A DNA stretch of 64,000 nt, taken from contig NZ_MEHJ01000001.1 of the NCBI RefSeq assembly GCF_001746415.1, positions 7,136,501 to 7,200,500 of the forward strand, written 5' to 3'. Positions 51,277 to 61,000 of this stretch are shown here, piece by piece (within the stretch, counting starts at the first letter, position 1; every line of letters starts with the position of its first letter). The position numbers and the translations under genes were made by a program. Source of the DNA: Streptomyces agglomeratus (GTDB lineage Bacteria > Actinomycetota > Actinomycetes > Streptomycetales > Streptomycetaceae). A model generated the notes under the pieces. The model did no database searches. It was not told the DNA's origin and saw only the letters and a list, made by a program, of their open reading frames with translations.

Positions 51277-52935
51277 GTGACGGATGTATCGGGCAAGGGC
51301 CCGTCCCCGGGCGACGACCGGAAGGTACTGACCAACCGGCAGGGCCACCCGGTCTACGACAACCAGAACCAGCGCACGGTAGGAGCCAGGGGCCCGGCCA
51401 CCCTGGAGAACTACCAGTTCCTGGAGAAGATCAGCCACTTCGACCGCGAGCGCATCCCCGAGCGCGTCGTGCACGCCCGTGGCGTCACCGCGTACGGCTA
51501 CTTCGAGGCGTACGGGTCCTGGGGCGACGAGCCGATCAGCCGGTTCACCCGCGCCAAGCTGTTCCAGGAACGCGGCAAGCGCACCGACCTGGCCGTACGC
51601 TTCTCCACCGTGATCGGCGGCCGTGACTCCTCCGAGGCGGCCCGTGACCCGCGCGGCTTCGCGGTGAAGTTCTACACCGAAGACGGCAACTGGGATCTCG
51701 TCGGCAACAACCTGGGTGTGTTCTTCATCCGCGACGCGATCAAGTTCCCGGACGTCATCCACGCGCTCAAGCCGAACCCCATCAGCTTCGAGCAACAGCC
51801 GCGCCGGATCTTCGACTTCATGTCGCAGACCCCCGAGAGCATGCACATGCTCGTCAACCTGTTCAGCCCCCGCGGGATCCCGGCGGACTACCGTCACATG
51901 CAGGGATTCGGCGTCAACACCTACAAGTGGATCAACGCCGAGGGCGAATCCGTCCTGGTCAAGTACCACTGGCTGCCCAAGCAGGGCGTACGCAGCATGA
52001 CCGAGGAGGACGCGGCCAACGTCCAGGCCGAGGGGCTCGGCCACGCCACGAAGGACCTCTACGAGGCGGTGAACCGGAGCGACTACCCGGAGTGGGAGCT
52101 GGTCGTCCAGATGATGGAGGACCACGACCACCCGGAGCTGGACTTCGACCCGCTCGACGACACGAAGACCTGGCCCGAGCAGGACTTCCCGCCGAAGCCG
52201 GTCGGCAAGATGGTCCTCAACCGGATGCCGGAGAACTTCTTCGCCGAGAACGAGCAGATCTCCTTCGGCACCGGCGTGCTGGTCGACGGCCTCGACTTCT
52301 CCGACGACAAGATGCTGGTGGGCCGTACGTTCTCGTACAGCGACACCCAGCGCCACCGCGTGGGGCCGAACTACCTCCAGCTCCCCGTCAACCAGGCCAA
52401 GAACGCCGATGTCCGCACGAACCAGCGCGACGGCCAGATGACGTACAACGTCGACGGGGCCGGGGAGAACCCGAGCGTCAACTACGAACCGTCGATCACC
52501 GGCGGCCTGCGCGAGGGCCAGTACCCCACGCACGACGAGCAGGGCCCGGAGATCCACGGCAGGCTCACACGCAAGCGCATCCCGCGCACCAACGACTACA
52601 TGCAGGCCGGACAGCGCTTCCGGCTCATGGAGGACTGGGAGCGGGACGACCTGGTGCACAACTTCGTCACCCTGCTCTCGGACTGCGACCGTCCCGTGCA
52701 GGAGCGGATGGTGTGGCACTTCCTGCTGGTCGAGAACGAGCTCGGCGTGCGGGTCGGCGACGGACTCGGGATCAGCCCTCAGGACGTGGCCGGTCTGGAG
52801 CCCCTCGCCAGTCAGGACCTGACCGACGACGACCGCAAGCGGCTCGCCAATCTGGGGGACAACCCTCCGCGTGACGTGACCGGTCTGACCATGACGCACT
52901 GCGTTCCCAACGAACGGCACCTCGTCACCCGCTGA
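51277..52935 (+). CDS. Monofunctional haem catalase (clade 3-like size)
   Basis: GTG at 51277 (TTG at 51268 also possible; GAAGGGG lies just upstream), 552 residues. [20 protein letters not shown] carries the distal-pocket His, [20 protein letters not shown] and [20 protein letters not shown] are catalase signatures with the catalytic Asn, and [20 protein letters not shown] has the proximal Tyr motif RxFxYxDTxxHR. It degrades H2O2 in the cytoplasm. Adjacent to iron uptake genes, which fits protection from Fenton chemistry. Confidence 0.96.
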   Translation: MTDVSGKGPSPGDDRKVLTNRQGHPVYDNQNQRTVGARGPATLENYQFLEKISHFDRERIPERVVHARGVTAYGYFEAYGSWGDEPISRFTRAKLFQERGKRTDLAVRFSTVIGGRDSSEAARDPRGFAVKFYTEDGNWDLVGNNLGVFFIRDAIKFPDVIHALKPNPISFEQQPRRIFDFMSQTPESMHMLVNLFSPRGIPADYRHMQGFGVNTYKWINAEGESVLVKYHWLPKQGVRSMTEEDAANVQAEGLGHATKDLYEAVNRSDYPEWELVVQMMEDHDHPELDFDPLDDTKTWPEQDFPPKPVGKMVLNRMPENFFAENEQISFGTGVLVDGLDFSDDKMLVGRTFSYSDTQRHRVGPNYLQLPVNQAKNADVRTNQRDGQMTYNVDGAGENPSVNYEPSITGGLREGQYPTHDEQGPEIHGRLTRKRIPRTNDYMQAGQRFRLMEDWERDDLVHNFVTLLSDCDRPVQERMVWHFLLVENELGVRVGDGLGISPQDVAGLEPLASQDLTDDDRKRLANLGDNPPRDVTGLTMTHCVPNERHLVTR

Positions 52936-52957
52936 CGCCGGGAGTACAGCCGCCGAC

Positions 52958-53009
52958 GGCCCGGCGGGAGGTCCACGCGCGGTTACGTGCGGAGGCCACC
53001 CGCCGGGCC
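52958..53009. terminator. Candidate catalase terminator
   Basis: Perfect 11-bp arms GGCCCGGCGGG (52958-52968) and CCCGCCGGGCC (52999-53009) with a 30-nt loop, shortly after the catalase stop. Confidence 0.5.
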
Positions 53010-53102
53010 CGCCGACGTCTCCGGGAGGTCGGGGGGAGTGGCGCGCCCTAGGCTGGGCACCCGGGGGTGGGTGATCGTTTCCGTCGAGACGCTGGAGGAC
53101 CC

Positions 53103-53561
53103 ATGGCCGTACGTCATCAGCTGATCCGCACCTCGCCCGAGGCGGTGTGGGAAGTCCTCGCGGACGGGTCGCGGTACAGCGACTGGGTCGTCGGCACCTC
53201 GGACTCCAAGCCCGGCACAGGTCACTGGCCGGAGGTCGGCTCCACGATCGACTACATGGTGCCCGTCGGGCCGTGGACGCTCACGGGCGAGACGATCGTC
53301 CGCCGGGCCGAACCGCCGTACGAGCTGGAACTCGAAGTCGACAGCGGTCCGCTCGGCACGGCCAGGATCGCCATCGAGATCCGCCCCTGGGGGAACGACG
53401 CCCTGGTCATCCTCGACGAACACCCCCTGCGCGGCGTCGGCGGGGCGCTGCACAACGCGGCGCTCGACGCCGTGATCCAACTGCGCCACCGCAGCATGCT
53501 CGGCAGACTGGCCAAGGTGGTCGAGGGCGCCGCGGCGCGCCGCGCCGGCGTACCGGCCTGA
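53103..53561 (+). CDS. SRPBCC-family protein (START-like)
   Basis: ATG at 53103 with GGAGG 5 nt upstream, 152 residues. HQLIRTSPEAVWEVLADGSRY opens the helix-grip fold, followed by W-rich beta strands (GHWPEVGSTIDYMVPVG, RPWGNDALVILDEH). Such proteins bind hydrophobic ligands or act as polyketide cyclases. It is 31 nt upstream of the FAD oxidoreductase gene and probably co-transcribed. Confidence 0.88.
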   Translation: MAVRHQLIRTSPEAVWEVLADGSRYSDWVVGTSDSKPGTGHWPEVGSTIDYMVPVGPWTLTGETIVRRAEPPYELELEVDSGPLGTARIAIEIRPWGNDALVILDEHPLRGVGGALHNAALDAVIQLRHRSMLGRLAKVVEGAAARRAGVPA

Positions 53562-53592
53562 CCCGCACGGCCAGGGTGAACGGGAGCCAGCG

Positions 53593-55230
53593 ATGCCGGA
53601 CGCCGTAGTGATCGGCGCGGGCCCCAACGGGCTCGTCGCCGCCAATGTGCTGGCCGACGCAGGCTGGACCGTCGAGGTACTGGAGGCCCAGCCCCGGCCG
53701 GGAGGCGCGGTCCGCAGCGACCGGGGAGTCCACCCCGACTACGTCAGCGACCTCTTCAGCGCCTTCTACCCGCTGGCCGCCGCGTCCCCGGTGCTGGCCC
53801 GGCTGCGTCTCCAGGACCACGGGCTGCGCTGGAGTCACGCCCCCAGCGTGCTGGCGCACCCGCTGGACGACGGCCGGTGCGCGGTCCTGGAGCGCCTTAC
53901 CGCCGACACCGTCGCGGGGCTCGACGGCTTCGCCGAGGGCGACGGCGCGGCCTGGCAGGGCCTGTGCGACGTGTGGGACCGGCTCGGCCCCGACATCCTC
54001 GGCTCCCTCTTCACCCCCTTCCCGCCGGTACGCGCCGCCGCCCGCCTCGCGGCCCGGCTGCGCGGCGCCGGCGGACTGCGGCTCGCCCGGACGATGCTGC
54101 TGCCGGTACGCCGCCTGGGCGAGGAGGAGTTCCAGGGTGAGGCGGGCAGGCTGCTGCTCGCGGGCAACGCCCTGCACGCGGACCTCGCCCCGGAAGCGGC
54201 GGGCAGCGGCGGCTTCGGGTGGCTGATGTCCATGCTCGGCCAGCGTTACGGCTTTCCGGTGCCGGCCGGCGGCGCGGGCGAGCTCACCGGGGCGCTCGTA
54301 CGGCGCCTGGAGGAGCGCGGCGGGGCCGTGCGGTGCGGCGAACGCGTCGTGGAGGTCGTGGTGCGGGCCGGCCGCGCCGTGGCCGTGCGCACCGCGGGCG
54401 GCGAGACCGTGCCGGCGCGGCGGGCCGTGCTGGCGGACGTGGCCGTGCCCGACCTCTACGGCGGGCTGGTCGACGAAACGCACCTGCCCACCCGCTTCGT
54501 ACGCGACCTGCGCGGTTTCCAGTGGGACTTCGCCACCTTCAAGGTCGACTGGGCGCTCGACGGGCGCGTTCCGTGGACCGCCGCGCAGGCGTCCACCGCG
54601 GGCACGGTTCACCTGGCCGACGGCGTCGACGCGCTCACCCGGTTCGCCGCGCAGATCGCCATGGGCCAGGTGCCCGACCGGCCCTTCGCGCTGTTCGGCC
54701 AGATGACGACGGCCGACGCCTCCCGCTCCCCGGCGGGCACCGAATCGGCCTGGGCCTACACCCACGTCCCACAGGTGGTCAAAGGTGACGCGGGCGCCGA
54801 CGGCCTCACCGGCGCGTGGGACCCGCGCGAGCGGGAAGCGATGGCGGACCGGGTGGAGGAGCAGGTCGAGCGGTACGCGCCGGGATTCCGGGCCATGATC
54901 CGGGCCCGCCGCGTCCTCGCCCCTCCGACGCTCCAGGCGATGAACGCCAACCTCCACGGCGGCGCGATCAACGGCGGCACGACCGCCGTCCACCAGCAGC
55001 TTCTCTTCCGCCCCGTTCCGGGCACCGGCCGCCCGGAAACGCCCGTCAAAGGGCTCTACCTCGCCTCGGCCGGCGCGCACCCCGGCGGCGGCGTCCACGG
55101 CGCGCCCGGCGCCAACGCGGCCAGGGCGGCGCTGCGCGGCCGCTCCCTCGGCGACGTACTCAGCCGTACCCAGCGCGCTCTGAGCCGCCGCGACAGAAGC
55201 GGCGAAGCCGTGACCCCCGCCTCACGGTGA
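53593..55230 (+). CDS. FAD-dependent oxidoreductase (phytoene-desaturase/CrtI-like)
   Basis: 545 residues. VVIGAGPNGLVAANVLADAG is the dinucleotide-binding GxGxxG, followed by EAQPRPGGAVRS, the CrtI-type second motif. The C-terminal FAD motif is GLYLASAGAHPGGGVHGAPG. Family members desaturate or isomerise carotenoid-like or polyketide substrates, but no crt genes are nearby, so the substrate is unknown. Pairs with the SRPBCC gene. Confidence 0.88.
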   Translation: MPDAVVIGAGPNGLVAANVLADAGWTVEVLEAQPRPGGAVRSDRGVHPDYVSDLFSAFYPLAAASPVLARLRLQDHGLRWSHAPSVLAHPLDDGRCAVLERLTADTVAGLDGFAEGDGAAWQGLCDVWDRLGPDILGSLFTPFPPVRAAARLAARLRGAGGLRLARTMLLPVRRLGEEEFQGEAGRLLLAGNALHADLAPEAAGSGGFGWLMSMLGQRYGFPVPAGGAGELTGALVRRLEERGGAVRCGERVVEVVVRAGRAVAVRTAGGETVPARRAVLADVAVPDLYGGLVDETHLPTRFVRDLRGFQWDFATFKVDWALDGRVPWTAAQASTAGTVHLADGVDALTRFAAQIAMGQVPDRPFALFGQMTTADASRSPAGTESAWAYTHVPQVVKGDAGADGLTGAWDPREREAMADRVEEQVERYAPGFRAMIRARRVLAPPTLQAMNANLHGGAINGGTTAVHQQLLFRPVPGTGRPETPVKGLYLASAGAHPGGGVHGAPGANAARAALRGRSLGDVLSRTQRALSRRDRSGEAVTPASR

Positions 55231-55303
55231 GCACCCTCGGCCCAGGACGGCGGCGCCGTGATCCAGCGGCGGGCCACCGGTTCGGGCAGCGGGGGAGCGG
55301 AGG

Positions 55304-55332
55304 CCCGCCTCCCCCGCGCGGAGGGAGGCGGG
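55304..55332. terminator. Bidirectional terminator
   Basis: Perfect 10-bp arms CCCGCCTCCC (55304-55313) and GGGAGGCGGG (55323-55332) with a 9-nt loop, between convergent gene ends. Confidence 0.75.
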
Positions 55333-55340
55333 CGCGCCCG

Positions 55341-55781
55341 TCACACGGCGGTGTCGGGCTGGACGGCGCGGGTACCGAGCCGCTCGAAGGCGTTGTGCAG
55401 GGCCGTACGCAGTGGTCCGCTCGGGGGCGGTCCGTCGACGCTGTCGACAAGGCGCTGCGCGATCTCCCGCAGCTCGATATTGGTGTACCGGGACACATCC
55501 ACCAGGACCTGGAACGCCTCCTCGTGGGTGCAGCCCCCCAGGGTCATGACAATACCGCGCGCCAAGCCGATCACCGGGCGGGTCTCCAGGGTGTGCCAGA
55601 GCTGGTTGAGTTCCTTCTTGAGCGCCTTCTCGGCGGGCGCCGGTGACGGGACCGCCTCCAACGCGGCCTGGGCGGCGTGGTACTGCGCCGCGTCCGACGC
55701 GGCCCAGGACTGGTCGTCGTGTTCCCGGTGAACGGGAGCCTCACTGTCCGCAGTGATCGTGCGGTTGTCGTTCGTCGTCAT
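55341..55781 (-). CDS. ANTAR-domain RNA-binding regulator
   Basis: ATG at 55781 with AAAAGGAG upstream, 146 residues. Residues about 72-128 form the ANTAR three-helix bundle (LETRPVIGLARGIVM, CTHEEAFQVLVDVSRYTN, ELREIAQRLVDSV). There is no GAF or receiver domain, only a disordered N-terminus, so it is a stand-alone ANTAR protein. ANTAR proteins bind paired stem-loops in mRNA leaders and prevent termination. A strong hairpin in its own leader suggests possible self-control. Confidence 0.9.
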   Translation of the reverse strand: MTTNDNRTITADSEAPVHREHDDQSWAASDAAQYHAAQAALEAVPSPAPAEKALKKELNQLWHTLETRPVIGLARGIVMTLGGCTHEEAFQVLVDVSRYTNIELREIAQRLVDSVDGPPPSGPLRTALHNAFERLGTRAVQPDTAV

Positions 55782-55806
55782 GACTCCGGCTCCTTTTGAC
55801 CAGTCT

Positions 55807-55842
55807 GCCGGCCGCCCCGGACACAAGCAGGGGGCGGCCGGC
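55807..55842 (-). promoter_or_regulatory. Hairpin in the ANTAR gene leader
   Basis: Perfect 12-bp arms GCCGGCCGCCCC (55807-55818) and GGGGCGGCCGGC (55831-55842) with a 12-nt loop, 26-61 nt before the ATG. Candidate attenuator. Confidence 0.55.
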
Positions 55843-56189
55843 GGCCCGCCGTTCGGACGTGCTTCCTGACTGATTCCCTGTTTCTGCCGGTTTGAGGCTG
55901 TGGGTCTTTTTTCTGTGGGTCTATTTTCCGTAGATTCTCCTGGTGACCCACCGAGCCGCCCGGATCGGGCCGTATTCAGTGGCTGATCGCCGTGCGCGCG
56001 GATGCCGCCCGCCTGCCTCAGCATGGCCGCGACCGGCGGCACCCCCGGGCCGGGGGCTGCCCTAGGGACGGCGGTGGGGACAACCCCTACAACAGTCGGG
56101 GGCGGGCCCCGCCCTTCGGGGGATGCCCGGTCACCGGGCCGTGCGGTGGAATCGCAGCAACGCTTCGACCGCTCCCCGGAGGCTTCCCC
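55843..56189. other. Intergenic stretch with a 10-bp direct repeat
   Basis: CTGTGGGTCT occurs at 55898-55907 and 55913-55922, spaced 15 bp, in an unusually T-rich stretch (TCTTTTTTCTGTGGG) upstream of the ANTAR gene. This is probably its promoter region. Otherwise no gene is seen; the plus-strand frame leading into gtrA is low-complexity. Confidence 0.5.
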
Positions 56190-56696
56190 GTGATCACCCG
56201 CACGCGCCCGCGTCCGCTCCCGCCGACGACCGCGGCCTTCGTTCGCTTCGTCGTCTGCGGCGGCGGCGTCGGGCTGGCCTCCAGCGGTGTGCTCGTGCTG
56301 CTCCACGACCGGATGCCGCTGGCCGTCGCCAACGCCCTGGTCACCGTCGTGTCCACCCTGGTCGCGACCGAGCTGCACGGCCGGGTGACCTTCCGAAGTG
56401 AGCGCGGTGGCTGGGGCGTTCACCTGCGGTCGGGGCTCACGGTCCTGGTGAGCTACGCGTTCACGACCGGCGCGCTGCTCGGTCTGTACGCCGTCCAGTC
56501 CACGCCCTCGGTCGCGGTCCAGCAGACGGTCTACCTCGCGGCCTCCGCGCTGGCGGGCGTCGGCCGCTTCGCGGTCCTGCGGCTCGTCGTCTTCGCCGAA
56601 CGCCCGGCGCCGGGCGTCGGAACAGGACCGGCCGCGGCACCGGAACCGGCCGCCGCACCCGCGCTCAGCCGGAGGGCCGTGGCCATCGCGGCATAG
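56190..56696 (+). CDS. GtrA-family membrane protein
   Basis: GTG at 56190 with GGAGG 7 nt upstream, 168 residues. Four hydrophobic helices, with AAFVRFVVCGGGVGLASSGV opening the GtrA pattern and ATELHGRVTFRSERG in the loop before the third helix. GtrA proteins help move lipid-linked sugars across the membrane for wall or teichoic-acid glycosylation. No partner glycosyltransferase is adjacent. Confidence 0.88.
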   Translation: MITRTRPRPLPPTTAAFVRFVVCGGGVGLASSGVLVLLHDRMPLAVANALVTVVSTLVATELHGRVTFRSERGGWGVHLRSGLTVLVSYAFTTGALLGLYAVQSTPSVAVQQTVYLAASALAGVGRFAVLRLVVFAERPAPGVGTGPAAAPEPAAAPALSRRAVAIAA

Positions 56697-56706
56697 GCAC
56701 GCGAGC

Positions 56707-56734
56707 GGGCCGCCCCACGTCCGCGGGGCGGCCC
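56707..56734. terminator. Bidirectional terminator
   Basis: Perfect 10-bp arms GGGCCGCCCC (56707-56716) and GGGGCGGCCC (56725-56734), 8-nt loop, between convergent gene ends. Confidence 0.8.
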
Positions 56735-56757
56735 ACCCGTTCAGTGCGGGAGTGTGG

Positions 56758-57150
56758 TCAGCACTCGCGCAGGCCGGGCGCCGGGTCGACCGAGGTGTGG
56801 ACGTCCACGGCCGCCATGTTGCCCCACTGGCCGTTGTCCAGCTTGGTCCAGTACCAGATGTTGTTTCCGCCCGGGTGGCTGTCGCCGCGGCCCCAGCACT
56901 GGAACCAGCTGAACCTGGTGTTCATCTGACCACGCACGGCCGAGGCGTACGACCGGTGCTCGTAGCCCTTGGCGCCGGCCCGGTTGCCGCAGTACAGCTT
57001 GCCGTCCGAGCGGACCCCGCACTCGGCGGCGGGGCCGGCGGGCGCGGCGGTGGCGGGGGCCGTGACGCCGGCCAGACCGGCCGTCAGGGCGGTCGCCGCC
57101 AGCGTGACCGCGAGCTTCCTGGTCAGGTTCAGGCGCACGTTCGTCTTCAT
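56758..57150 (-). CDS. Small secreted SH3-like protein
   Basis: 130 residues with a Sec signal peptide ending near TAPATA (about residue 35). The mature part has four cysteines (ECGVRSDGKLYCGN ... WFQCWGRG ... PGLREC) and the Trp-rich pattern NNIWYWTKLDNGQWG, typical of secreted bacterial SH3-like domains in Streptomyces. It lies 28 nt downstream of the NlpC/P60 gene, with AGGGAG before the ATG, and may bind peptidoglycan together with that enzyme. Confidence 0.85.
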   Translation of the reverse strand: MKTNVRLNLTRKLAVTLAATALTAGLAGVTAPATAAPAGPAAECGVRSDGKLYCGNRAGAKGYEHRSYASAVRGQMNTRFSWFQCWGRGDSHPGGNNIWYWTKLDNGQWGNMAAVDVHTSVDPAPGLREC

Positions 57151-57178
57151 TTCTGCTTCTCCCTTGAGGTTGGGTTTG

Positions 57179-58057
57179 TTACCGGCAGGTGGGCACGCCG
57201 TCGAGCCAGGCCGGGCCCTTGATGTAGATGTTGGTGATCCACGCCCGGTAGTCCGGCAGATAGGACCAGGCGTCGTTGGTGATGCCCTCGGCGGTGACGG
57301 ACTGGGCGTGCTTCTGCAACGCGATGCGCACGGACGTCGGACCGGCGAACTTGTGCACCCGCCCGCTCGTCGTGGACGCCTCGGTGTGCGTCCACACGTC
57401 CGTGCCCCAGGTGCTGAACGTGCCCTGTCCCGGAGAGCCGTTGACCCGCACGGCGGCGAAGTAGTCGCCGCCCAGGCGCACATCACTGACCGTGATCCGG
57501 GTGCCGGACTGCCTCGCCTCGACCATCTTCCCGGCGCCGACGTAGATCGCGATGTGATGCACCTTGCGGGCGTTCCCGTAGACCACCAGGTCGCCGGGGA
57601 CCAGCGGCCCGATCCCCTCCCCGGCACCGAAGCGGGCCGTCGCGTGGGGGGTGTTGTACTGGCTGTGGGCCGTGCCGTTCAGGATGTCGCGGCCGGTCGC
57701 CTCCGCGTAGGCGTACCTGACCAGACCCGAGCAGTCGAAGCCGCGCCGCTCCGGGTCGTGTTCACTGGCCGGGTCGGTGGGGTCCACCACCCCGTACGTG
57801 GGTCCCGGCGCCGGGCCGTGGCCGCCGCCCCACGAGTACCAGACGCCGACCTGCGAGCAGGCGGTCCGTACCGCCTTCTCGGCCGCGGCCGAGGCTCCGG
57901 GAGCGAGGACGTCGCACTCCGCGGCGGCCACCGTCTCCGGAGCCGCCGCCCGGGCGGGCTGGCCCGGCAGCACCGGCCAGGCGATGAGCGCCAGTCCGAC
58001 GGCCGCCGCCGCGGCTGCCGCTCTCCATCGTTCGCGCATGTTCTGATCCCCGTTCAT
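57179..58057 (-). CDS. Secreted NlpC/P60 cell-wall hydrolase
   Basis: 292 residues with a signal peptide (WRAAAAAAAVGLALIAWPVL) cleaved near ARAAA. The NlpC/P60 domain has catalytic Cys in GFDCSGLVRYAY and His in KVHHIAIYVGAGKMVEA. A C-terminal SH3-like segment (about 215-292) ends WLDGVPTC. It cuts peptidoglycan stem peptides outside the cell. The ATG at 58057 overlaps the stop of the STAND-WD40 gene (ATGA); ATG 58039 is an alternative. Coupling an intracellular sensor to an exported lysin is notable. Confidence 0.9.
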   Translation of the reverse strand: MNGDQNMRERWRAAAAAAAVGLALIAWPVLPGQPARAAAPETVAAAECDVLAPGASAAAEKAVRTACSQVGVWYSWGGGHGPAPGPTYGVVDPTDPASEHDPERRGFDCSGLVRYAYAEATGRDILNGTAHSQYNTPHATARFGAGEGIGPLVPGDLVVYGNARKVHHIAIYVGAGKMVEARQSGTRITVSDVRLGGDYFAAVRVNGSPGQGTFSTWGTDVWTHTEASTTSGRVHKFAGPTSVRIALQKHAQSVTAEGITNDAWSYLPDYRAWITNIYIKGPAWLDGVPTCR

Positions 58058-61000
58058 CTTCCGTCAGGCTTCCGGTCCGCCGGTTTCGTTCCGGTCGGTC
58101 CGGCCCTTCGAGACTGGGCCGCGAAGCCGGCGGCTGTCGAGGATCCAGCTGTCTCCTGGTGCGACAGGAAACGGGAAACGGCCCGGGAAACGGCCCTCAC
58201 GTCGGTGTTCCAGAGCCGGACGGTGCCGTCGTTGCTGCTGCTGACCAGGGCGCGCGTCCGGGGATCGAAGACGACGCCCCAGACCGCGCCGCTGTGGCCG
58301 GTGAGTGTGGCGGTGAGGCTGCGGCGCCCGGTGTCCCAGAGCCGCACCGTCCCGTCACTGCCGCTGCTCGCCAGTGTTTTCGCGTGCGTACCGGTACCCG
58401 GGCCGAACGCCACCGCCCGCACCGCCCCGCTGTGGCCGGTGAGTGCGGCGGTGAGGCTGTGGCGGCGGCTGTCCCAGAGCCGCACCGTCCCGTCGTTGCC
58501 GCTGCTCGCCAGCGTCCGCCCGTCCCGGCTGTACGCCACACCGCGCACCGAACCCGTGTGACCGCGCAGCACCGCGCGGGTCCTGCGGTCCGCCACTCTC
58601 CACAGCCGCACGGTCAGGTCGTCACCACCGGTCGCGAGCGTCCGTCCGTCCGGGCTGAAAGCCACCGCGTTGGCGAAGTCCTGATGGCCCGTGAGCGTGC
58701 TGAGCGAGGTGCGGCGGCGTACGTCCCAGAGTCTGACCGTGCGGTCCGCGCTCGCGGAGGCGAGGAGGTGTCCCTCGGGGGAGAAGGCGACGCCGAAGAC
58801 GGACCCGGTGTGGCCGGTGAGGGTGGTGAGGAGTCTGTGGCGGCGTACGTCCCAGAGTCTGACCGTGCGGTCCGCGCTCGCGGAGGCGAGGAGGTGTCCG
58901 TCCGGGGAGAAGGCGACGCCGAAGACGGACCCGGTGTGGCCGGTGAGGGTGGTGAGGAGTCCGTGACGCCGTAAGTCCCACAGTTTGACCGTACGGTCCA
59001 CGCTCGCCGACGCCACCAGCCCGCCGTCCGGCGCGACCGCCGACTGCCACGCCTCGGCGAACGGACGCGCCGTCAGCGCCGTCCGGTCCAGGTCCCACAG
59101 CACCACCGACCGGTCGAAGCCCGCGGTCGCCACCACATGACCACCGCTCACGGCGGCGCCGAGCACGTAGTCGGTGTGCCCGGCCAGCGTGGCGGTCACC
59201 CGGTGGCTCGCCGTGTCCCACACCTTCGCCGCGCCGTCGCCGCCGGCACTGACGACACTGGCCCCGTCCGCGCCGTACGCCACCGCGTTGACGTCGTCGC
59301 TGTGGCCGGTGAGGGTGGCGCGGATCCGGTGGCGGCGTACGTCCCAGATCCTGACCGTACGGTCCGCACCGCCCGAAGCGAGGCTGTTCCCGTCCGGGCT
59401 GAAGGCGACGCCCAGCACACCGTCGCTGTGGCCGGTGAGGGTGGCGCGGATCCGGTGGCGGCGTACGTCCCAGATCCTGACCGTACGGTCCGCACCGCCC
59501 GAAGCGACGCTCCTCCCGTCCGCGCCGAACGCCACCGCGTGCACCGTGTCGCCGTGCCCCCGCAGCGTCGCCCGCTCCCGCCGGCGCGGCACGTCCCAGA
59601 CGCGCACCGTCCGGTCGGCGCCCCCGGACACCAGGGTCCGCCCGTCGGGGCCGAAGGCGACCGACCGTACGGCGCCGCCGTGGCCGAGCAGCGTTCCGGC
59701 CGGCTGACGGTCCGCCAGGTTCCACAGCCGCACCGTCCCGTCCGAGCCCGCCGACGCCAGCAGCTTGTCGTCGGGGCTGAACGCCACCGCGATCACCGGA
59801 CCGCCGTGGCCCGTGAGCGTGTCCGTGGCGCGGCGGTGGTCCGCCCCTCCCCACAGCCGCACGGTGCCGTCCGAACTGGCCGAGGCCAGCAGCTTGTCGC
59901 CGGGGCTGAACGCCACCGCGTTGACGGGGCCCGTGTGTCCGCCGAGCCGCCCCGCGAAGTACTGCGCCTGCGTGCTGAGCAGGGCGCCGCGCGCTTCCGT
60001 GGTCGGCGCCGTGCGGTACGCGTCGGCCGCCAGACGCATCGACGCCTCGGGCTGCCCCGACGCCAGAGCGCCGGACCGTACAGCCATCGCCTGGGACTGG
60101 GCGACCCGGCGCTCGTCGACGGCGCGCGAGCGCTGGTGGAACGCCGTTCCGCCCGCGAGGAGCGCCAGTACGAGCAGCGCCCCCAGCAGCACCAGCAGCC
60201 TGCGGTGGGTGCGGACCTGGCGCCGCCGGGCCTCCTTCCCGGCCACTTCCTGTGCCCGGCTCGCGTCGAGGAACTGCATCTCGTACGGGCCCAGTTCAGC
60301 GCGGCCGTCAGTCTGCTCGGCCCATTCCCGCACGGCGGCGAGCCGCGTTCCCCGGTAGAGGAGCCCGGGATCGCGGTCCCCGCGCACCCACTCGGCGGCG
60401 GCCTCGGCGAGCTGCTGGTGGATGAGCAGCCCCGCCCGGTTGGTGCCGATCCAGCGGCGCAGCCGGGGCCAGGCGCGCAGCAGCGCCTCGTGGGTGATCT
60501 CCACCGCGTCGCTGTCGACGGTGATCAGCCGCGCGCGTACGAACGCGTCCAGGGCCGTCTCCACCGCGTGCCGGTCGGGCAGTTGCTCCAGCAGCAGCTC
60601 GCGGCTGGTCCTGCGCCGGGTCGCCGTGTCGATGTCCCCGCCCCCATCGGCGCCGCCGTCCCCGGCGCCGACCTGGACCAGCCGCACCAGCACCCGCCGC
60701 GCCATCTCCCGCTCGGCGGGGTGGAGCCGGGTGAACACGGCCTCGGCCGTCCGCGCGATCGCGCCGTGGATGCCGCCGGTCGTCTCGTAACCCGTGACGG
60801 TCAGCGTGCGGCCGGTGCGCTGCTGCCAGGTGACGAGCAGGGCGTGGGCGAGCAGGGGCAGCGCGCCGGGGGAGGCGGGCGTGAGATCGTCCCGGCCGCC
60901 CTGCCCGGTGCTTCTGGCGCCCACGTCCCGCAGCAGCAGGCCGACCAGACCGGGCTCCAGGGACAGCCCCGCGCGCCGGGCGGGGAGTGTGATGGACTCG

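Noticed and set aside
53593..55230. Carotenoid biosynthesis gene cluster
   Set aside because: Only one CrtI-like oxidoreductase is present, with no phytoene synthase or cyclase nearby.
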